DNA of 64,000 nt. Source: Pacificimonas sp036351775 (GTDB lineage Bacteria; Pseudomonadota; Alphaproteobacteria; Sphingomonadales; Sphingomonadaceae). The stretch covers positions 1-64,000 of the forward strand of contig JAZBPX010000005.1 of assembly GCA_036351775.1 (NCBI GenBank), given 5' to 3'. Below the pieces are notes generated by a model that saw only the letters and a program-made list of their open reading frames with translations, was not told the origin of the DNA and searched no databases. Each line of letters starts with the position of its first letter. The first letter of the stretch is position 1. Shown here piece by piece: positions 59,941-64,000 of this stretch. Both the position numbers and the translations under genes were made by a program.

Positions 59941-61223
59941 TCTTCTCGTCTTTCCGGGGAGGGTTCGGCGGCACGATTTGCGCTGAGACCGTTTATCAGA
60001 GTTCCCCAATCGTTCAATCGCGCCGGGGTAGCAAGGCGTTCTGCGTAATGCCGCGCCGCGTTGGCTTTCAGAACCGGAAGTGCATCGGCTCCTCGCCCGA
60101 GCTGGCAAAGTGCCGCTGCGATGTTCTTTGGCGATCTGGCCGGGAACACGCTTCCAAGTCCGTTCGCCTCGATTAGCCGGGCGAGCTCGCTTTCCGGTTC
60201 CACCATTGCGAGCACGGGAAGGCCTAGGCCGAAATAAGTCAGCGTTTTCGATGGATAGGCGTAGCGGTACAGCTCCGGTTCAAGGGCGACCAAGCCAAAA
60301 TCATGAGCGGCAATGACCGCCGCAGCGTCTGAAAAGGGCAGATGATTGCGAAAGCGGATGTGCGGCGACCCCGACGCCTGCCTCTTCAGGTCGTCGAGCG
60401 CCCTTCCTTCGCCAAGGATGGTAAGGTGAAGCGGTGTGGTTTCGCAGGCGTCCAGAAAGCCCTCGACGAACTGAGACAACCCCTGAAATCGACCCACATT
60501 GCCTGCGAAAACGATCCTTATGGTGCTTTCGTCGGCGTCGCCGCTCGAGATATGTTGCGAATGTCCCGAGGGGACTGTTTTCGCACTACTGCTGCGCTGC
60601 TGTGAAAAGCTTTCGAGAAGGAAGTTGTTCACGATAGCGGACTGCCTTGGACTGCGGAGCTGTGCTGCGGTCGCCTCCATGTCCGCGCTCAACGTCACGA
60701 GCATATCGGCTGAGGCGCGGGTCTTGCCTTCGATCGCCTTGCCCATGCGGTGCAAAAGCCCGCCCTCCGTGATCATGCCGGACTGGACGGCGATTTCCGG
60801 ATAGAGATCCTGGCAGTGGTAGAGGAACTTTGCGGCGAAGATGCGGGCCACCGTGCGGCCGCACCAGCCTTGCAGCACCGGCGGGATGGTCGCGGTCCAG
60901 ACGAGGTCGAACTCGTAACCGGCCGCCTTCGCGGTCAGCGCCTTGGCGATTATCCGCGGGACGTAAGCGAGCTTCGCCAGCGTCCGGACGAAGCCCGAGC
61001 GGTGCCATAGAGGCAGGCGGCGGAACCGTTCGACCTGAATGCCGTCCAGAACCTCTCGCCGTGGCGGGGAGAGGTCGCCGTCTGACTGTTTGTAGACCGG
61101 CATTTCGGCCCAGATCGTGACCTCATGCCCCGCCGCCACCAGATGCGCGGCGATGCTGCGCAGCATGGCGGCATAGGGCGGGGAATCGGGCCAGAAATGC
61201 CTGTAGAGGATGAGGATCTTCAC
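59937..61223 (-). CDS. wbuB: GT4 glycosyltransferase, WbuB-like (possible L-FucNAc transferase)
   Basis: A 428-residue GT-B protein starting MKILILYRHFWPDSPPYAAM. The N-terminal MLRSIAAHLVAAGHEVTIWA and the FLYHCQDLYPEIAVQSGMIT segment resemble WbuB-type transferases that add L-FucNAc in E. coli O-antigen loci. The donor site includes IRIVFAGNVGRFQGLSQFVE and YAYPSKTLTYFGLGLPVLAM (about residues 335-354). Adjacent FnlB/FnlC-like genes support the specificity guess, but it is not shown by residues I can name. It overlaps both neighbours by four bases. Confidence 0.8.
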   Translation of the reverse strand: MKILILYRHFWPDSPPYAAMLRSIAAHLVAAGHEVTIWAEMPVYKQSDGDLSPPRREVLDGIQVERFRRLPLWHRSGFVRTLAKLAYVPRIIAKALTAKAAGYEFDLVWTATIPPVLQGWCGRTVARIFAAKFLYHCQDLYPEIAVQSGMITEGGLLHRMGKAIEGKTRASADMLVTLSADMEATAAQLRSPRQSAIVNNFLLESFSQQRSSSAKTVPSGHSQHISSGDADESTIRIVFAGNVGRFQGLSQFVEGFLDACETTPLHLTILGEGRALDDLKRQASGSPHIRFRNHLPFSDAAAVIAAHDFGLVALEPELYRYAYPSKTLTYFGLGLPVLAMVEPESELARLIEANGLGSVFPARSPKNIAAALCQLGRGADALPVLKANAARHYAERLATPARLNDWGTLINGLSANRAAEPSPERREE

Positions 61224-61816
61224 GACCCGCCCGCCAATGTTTGCCAGATCATTCGGATGTCATCGCGGAAGCGGTAATTCTCGGCATAGTCGCGGTTGAG
61301 GCGGACCTTGTCGGGCCAGATGACCTCGTCATTGTAGCGCACGGGATCGGGCTGGGCGGCGAGGAGCTCCTGCTCGTCCGCATATTTCAGGGTCGCGGGG
61401 CCGGTGATGCCGGGGCGCAGGGCGAGGACGACGCGGTCCTTGCCGGTCAGTCTGTCGGCATAGCCGGGGACATCCGGACGCGGACCGACGAAGGACATGT
61501 CGCCCTTCAGGACGTTCCAGAGCTGGGGCAGCTCGTCGATCTTCCAGCGCCGCAGCCGGGCGCCGAGCGGTGTGATGCGCGTATCGTTCGCGGTGGTGAT
61601 GCTGGTGCCGCCGACCGCGCGCATGGTGCGGATCTTGTAGACGGTGAAGGGGACGCCGCCCTTCCCGATGCGTTCCTGCGCGAAGATGCCCGAAGCCCCC
61701 GTGTCACGGCGAGCAGCGATGACGGCGAGCGCGATGATTGGTGCCGTCGCCACAAGGCCCGCCGCCGACGCTGTCAGGTCAAAGGCCCGCTTCAGAAGGC
61801 GGTCGCGCGCCGTCAT
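61220..61816 (-). CDS. Initiating sugar transferase (monotopic phosphoglycosyl transferase, PglC-like)
   Basis: Transfers a sugar-1-phosphate to undecaprenyl phosphate and starts the repeat unit. A 198-residue protein, the compact PglC size. One N-terminal re-entrant hydrophobic segment (about residues 10-32, LTASAAGLVATAPIIALAVI) is followed by the catalytic domain: GKGGVPFTVYKIRTMRAV, then LRRWKIDELPQLWNVLKGDM (Asp-Glu catalytic dyad) and SFVGPRPDVPGYADRL. Only one such gene is present in the window, so it probably starts the Wzx/Wzy polymer. Its start is 28 bases after the upstream epimerase stop. Confidence 0.94.
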   Translation of the reverse strand: MTARDRLLKRAFDLTASAAGLVATAPIIALAVIAARRDTGASGIFAQERIGKGGVPFTVYKIRTMRAVGGTSITTANDTRITPLGARLRRWKIDELPQLWNVLKGDMSFVGPRPDVPGYADRLTGKDRVVLALRPGITGPATLKYADEQELLAAQPDPVRYNDEVIWPDKVRLNRDYAENYRFRDDIRMIWQTLAGGS

Positions 61817-61844
61817 GCTCAGCCAAGATCAGCGCCGCGCCGCA

Positions 61845-62999
61845 TCACACATAATCGTGCATGCGGATGCCGTCCCAGGCGTTCGACAGCTTTGCCGTGC
61901 CGAGGATCAGCTTCACGACGCGTTCGGAGGTGTTGGTGATCTGGTAATCGTCAGGCACGGGGCAGGGGATGCCGGCGTTCCGGCGTTCCCGGTGGATGGC
62001 GACGACCGCCTCGATGGCAGCCAGCATCGTGTCCTGGTCGAGGCCGGTGGCTATGATTGAGCCGGTGTCGAGCGCTTCCGGCCGCTCGATGGAATCGCGC
62101 GGAGTGATGGCGGGGAAGTCCAGCATCGAGCTTTCTTCCGCGATGGTCCCGCTGTCCGAGATTGCGCAGTAGGACTGCATCTGCAGGTGGTTGTAATCGT
62201 GGAAGCCGAAGGGCTTCATGTCCTGCACACGGGCGTCGAGCGTTACATCGTCCAGCGCCTCTAGCCGGTTGCGGGTGCGCGGGTGGGTCGAGACGATGAC
62301 CGGCATGTCATAGCGCTCCGCCAGCGCGTTCAGCGTGCCGACGAGCGAGCGCAGCCGGTCCTTCGAATCGACATTCTCCTCCCGGTGCATGGAGACGATG
62401 AAGTAGTTTTGCGGCTGCAGATCCAGGCGGGCGAGGACGTCGGACGCCTCGATCTGGTCGCGGTAGTGATCCAGCACCTCCTTCATCGGAGAGCCGGTCA
62501 CGTAGATACGGCGGTGCTGCATCCCCTCTGACAGGAGGTGCCGCCTGGCGTGCTCGGTGTAGGTCAGGTTGAAGTCGGCAATGTGATCGATCAACCGCCG
62601 GTTGGTTTCCTCCGGCACGTTGCGGTCGAAGGAGCGGTTACCCGCCTCCATGTGGTAAATCGGGATTTTCATCCGCCGCGCCATGATGGCGGCAATGGCG
62701 CTGTTGGTGTCGCCGAGAACGAGCAGCGCGTCGGGACGCTCGGCCTTCAGAACCTTTTCGGTTTCGATCAGGATGCCGCCGAGTACTGCGCCGAGGCTGG
62801 AGGTGTCGACACCCAGAAAATGGTCCGGTTTCCGGACATCGAGGTCCGAGAAGAAGACCTCGTTCAGCTCATAGTCCCAGTTCTGGCCCGTGTGGACGAT
62901 CTGGTGGTCGGTATACTCGTCAAGGCGCGCCATGACGCGCGACAGGCGAATGATCTCTGGCCGGGTGCCGAGAACGGTGGTGACCTTCAGTTTGCTCAT
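61845..62999 (-). CDS. fnlC: Non-hydrolysing UDP-sugar 2-epimerase (WbjD/FnlC/Cap5G-like)
   Basis: A 384-residue member of the WecB fold. It starts MSKLKVTTVLGTRPEIIRLS, and IVHTGQNWDYELNEVFFSDL with VLGDTNSAIAAIMARRMKIP are the usual substrate blocks. YHMEAGNRSFDRNVPEETNR carries the catalytic acids. NWDYELNEVFF and the RNVPEETNRR variant fit the WbjD/FnlC subgroup that makes UDP-L-FucNAc from UDP-L-PneNAc better than plain WecB, and the gene upstream supports this. WecB proper remains possible. I chose ATG 62999, 10 bases after the FnlB-like stop. Confidence 0.85.
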   Translation of the reverse strand: MSKLKVTTVLGTRPEIIRLSRVMARLDEYTDHQIVHTGQNWDYELNEVFFSDLDVRKPDHFLGVDTSSLGAVLGGILIETEKVLKAERPDALLVLGDTNSAIAAIMARRMKIPIYHMEAGNRSFDRNVPEETNRRLIDHIADFNLTYTEHARRHLLSEGMQHRRIYVTGSPMKEVLDHYRDQIEASDVLARLDLQPQNYFIVSMHREENVDSKDRLRSLVGTLNALAERYDMPVIVSTHPRTRNRLEALDDVTLDARVQDMKPFGFHDYNHLQMQSYCAISDSGTIAEESSMLDFPAITPRDSIERPEALDTGSIIATGLDQDTMLAAIEAVVAIHRERRNAGIPCPVPDDYQITNTSERVVKLILGTAKLSNAWDGIRMHDYV

Positions 63000-63009
63000 C
63001 AGATGGGCC

Positions 63010-64000
63010 TCAGACCGGATCGGCATAGGTGTCTGGGTTGGCGGGGTCGAACAGGTGGTGCGACCAGAAGAAGGTCACGACATCCTCGTCCGAGATATTC
63101 TCGATATGGTGCGTGTGGAGCGGCGGCATGTCGATGGCGGCGGGCTTGTCGCCGTCGACGATGAACTCGTGCACCTCGTCGGTCAGGACGCGGCGGATCC
63201 GGATGGCGGCCTTGCCCTGAACGACCAGGAACCGCTCAACGAGATCATAATGGAAATGGTCGCCGCGGACCTTGCCCGGTTTCGTTGTCGATATGAACGA
63301 CTGCGCCGCCGTGCCGCCCTTCGCCGTCTCGAACAACGCGCCGCGGTGATCCGCGTTGACAGTCAGCATCATCGGATAGCGGTCCGGATAGCCGCCAACG
63401 CGGTAGCTGTTGAACAGCGCGACCTCGAACGGGTCGGCGAGCGGCGGGAAGATGTTCGCGGTGTAGCTGTCGTGGAAACCCTTCAGTATCTGCCACAGGT
63501 CAGGAACGCTCGTATCGCGTCCCGCGGGGGCAATGGTCCCCGTCATGCCGTTCAGGACCGCGTCGATGGCGAGCTGCGCCGCCTCGCCGGCATGGAGCAG
63601 CTGGACGCGGCCGTCGGGGTTCAGGTCCGGCGTTTCGCCCTTCCACAGCTTGTCGATCAGGGTCGCGGTGACGTTGTTGTAATAGGGCCGCGCGCACTCG
63701 CCGAAGATGTGCGGCATGACGAGATTCGTATATTTGTCCGCGAAGTCGTCCAGCAGCTCACCCGCGATCCGCTTCGACCGCCCATAGGGCGTGTCGCTGG
63801 CAGCGTGGGTGCTGTTGGCGTAGACGATATGGGGGTTCACCTCCGCAGCCTTGCAGGCGTCGATCAGAGACCGCGAGATGGCGGGATTGCCCGTCTCGAC
63901 TTCGGCTTCTTCCCCGCGGTTGATCCCGGCGAAATGCAGGATGGCGTCGACGCCCTGCAGGTAGCCGGGCAAGCGGTCCCGCTGTGCCTCCTCCTGATCG
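63010..64000 (-). CDS. fnlB: UDP-2-acetamido-2,6-dideoxy-beta-L-talose reductase-type epimerase (WbjC/FnlB/Cap5F-like), partial
   Basis: A bifunctional-architecture protein whose 5' end lies beyond the window; 329 residues are visible and the frame is open to base 64000. The N-terminal part is an SDR domain (VDAILHFAGINRGEE, then VYANSTHAASDTPYGRSKRI with the Tyr-x3-Lys). The C-terminal 110 residues form a cupin: VRGDHFHYDLVERFLVVQGK and DMPPLHTHHIENISDEDVVT supply histidines. An SDR fused to a cupin is the WbjC/Cap5F architecture, second enzyme of UDP-L-FucNAc synthesis. It heads the visible part of the minus-strand arm. Confidence 0.88.
   Translation of the reverse strand, partial: DQEEAQRDRLPGYLQGVDAILHFAGINRGEEAEVETGNPAISRSLIDACKAAEVNPHIVYANSTHAASDTPYGRSKRIAGELLDDFADKYTNLVMPHIFGECARPYYNNVTATLIDKLWKGETPDLNPDGRVQLLHAGEAAQLAIDAVLNGMTGTIAPAGRDTSVPDLWQILKGFHDSYTANIFPPLADPFEVALFNSYRVGGYPDRYPMMLTVNADHRGALFETAKGGTAAQSFISTTKPGKVRGDHFHYDLVERFLVVQGKAAIRIRRVLTDEVHEFIVDGDKPAAIDMPPLHTHHIENISDEDVVTFFWSHHLFDPANPDTYADPV

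Overview
The window is high-GC chromosomal DNA from an alphaproteobacterium, most likely of the order Sphingomonadales. The evidence is gene content and order: moeB/hesA-phyH-dut-coaBC-ubiB-ubiE on one strand, mutM-rpsT-dnaA divergent from it, plus acpP-fabF-mltG, metX-metW and a C-terminally lipobox-free, densely overlapped gene style with many GTG/TTG starts. The genus cannot be fixed from the sequence alone.

Layout. Positions 1-32.9 kb are mainly housekeeping genes and transporters: photolyase, fatty-acid synthesis (acpP, fabF), mltG, a yciI-metX-metW operon, lrgAB, rpmB, the ubiquinone/CoA/dUTPase operon, mutM-rpsT-dnaA, a sirtuin, dapB, a flavin monooxygenase-like gene, several transporters, an orphan PstS-like lipoprotein, a CaiB-family CoA-transferase, a 1074-residue propeller-amidohydrolase, a GPH symporter and a MATE exporter. 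Two intergenic gaps (about 4.5 kb and 29.3-29.75 kb) hold clusters of short palindromic REP/BIME-like repeats.

From 32.9 to 40.35 kb lies a polysaccharide region. It opens with a scar: the 3' part of a GT4 glycosyltransferase on the minus strand is joined head-to-head to the 3' part of a GT2 glycosyltransferase on the plus strand. A tightly coupled operon follows: Wzm/Wzt-type ABC exporter, a sulfotransferase remnant with an in-frame internal deletion, two glycosyltransferases, an intact sulfotransferase and an uncharacterised probable beta-propeller protein. Immediately after it, on the minus strand, is a tRNA-Leu(UAA) gene interrupted in the anticodon loop by a 241-nt group I intron, and next to it a 3'-truncated, intronless tRNA-Leu(UAA) relic.

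After a short housekeeping bridge (DUF1206, a CinA-like domain protein, methionine aminopeptidase), 43.7-64.0 kb is a Wzx/Wzy-dependent exopolysaccharide locus built as two convergent operons. The plus-strand arm encodes a membrane nucleotide-sugar dehydratase, Wza, a Wzc-type tyrosine kinase with a (Tyr-Gly)9 tail, a TPR-like protein, an O-antigen-ligase/polymerase-family protein, a sulfotransferase and a DegT aminotransferase. The minus-strand arm encodes nucleotide-sugar synthesis (WbjC/FnlB- and WbjD/FnlC-like proteins for UDP-L-FucNAc; Gmd and Fcl for GDP-L-fucose), the initiating phosphoglycosyl transferase, three GT4 glycosyltransferases, a Wzy-like polymerase and a Wzx-like flippase, nearly all overlapping by 4 bp. 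Together these predict a secreted polysaccharide containing L-fucose and N-acetyl-L-fucosamine, possibly sulfated.

I found no CRISPR array, rRNA, integrase or intact insertion sequence, and no clear unknown defence system. The most unusual items are the intron-bearing tRNA-Leu with its relic neighbour and the deletion scars in the polysaccharide region. All family assignments come from reading the sequence; no database search was run.
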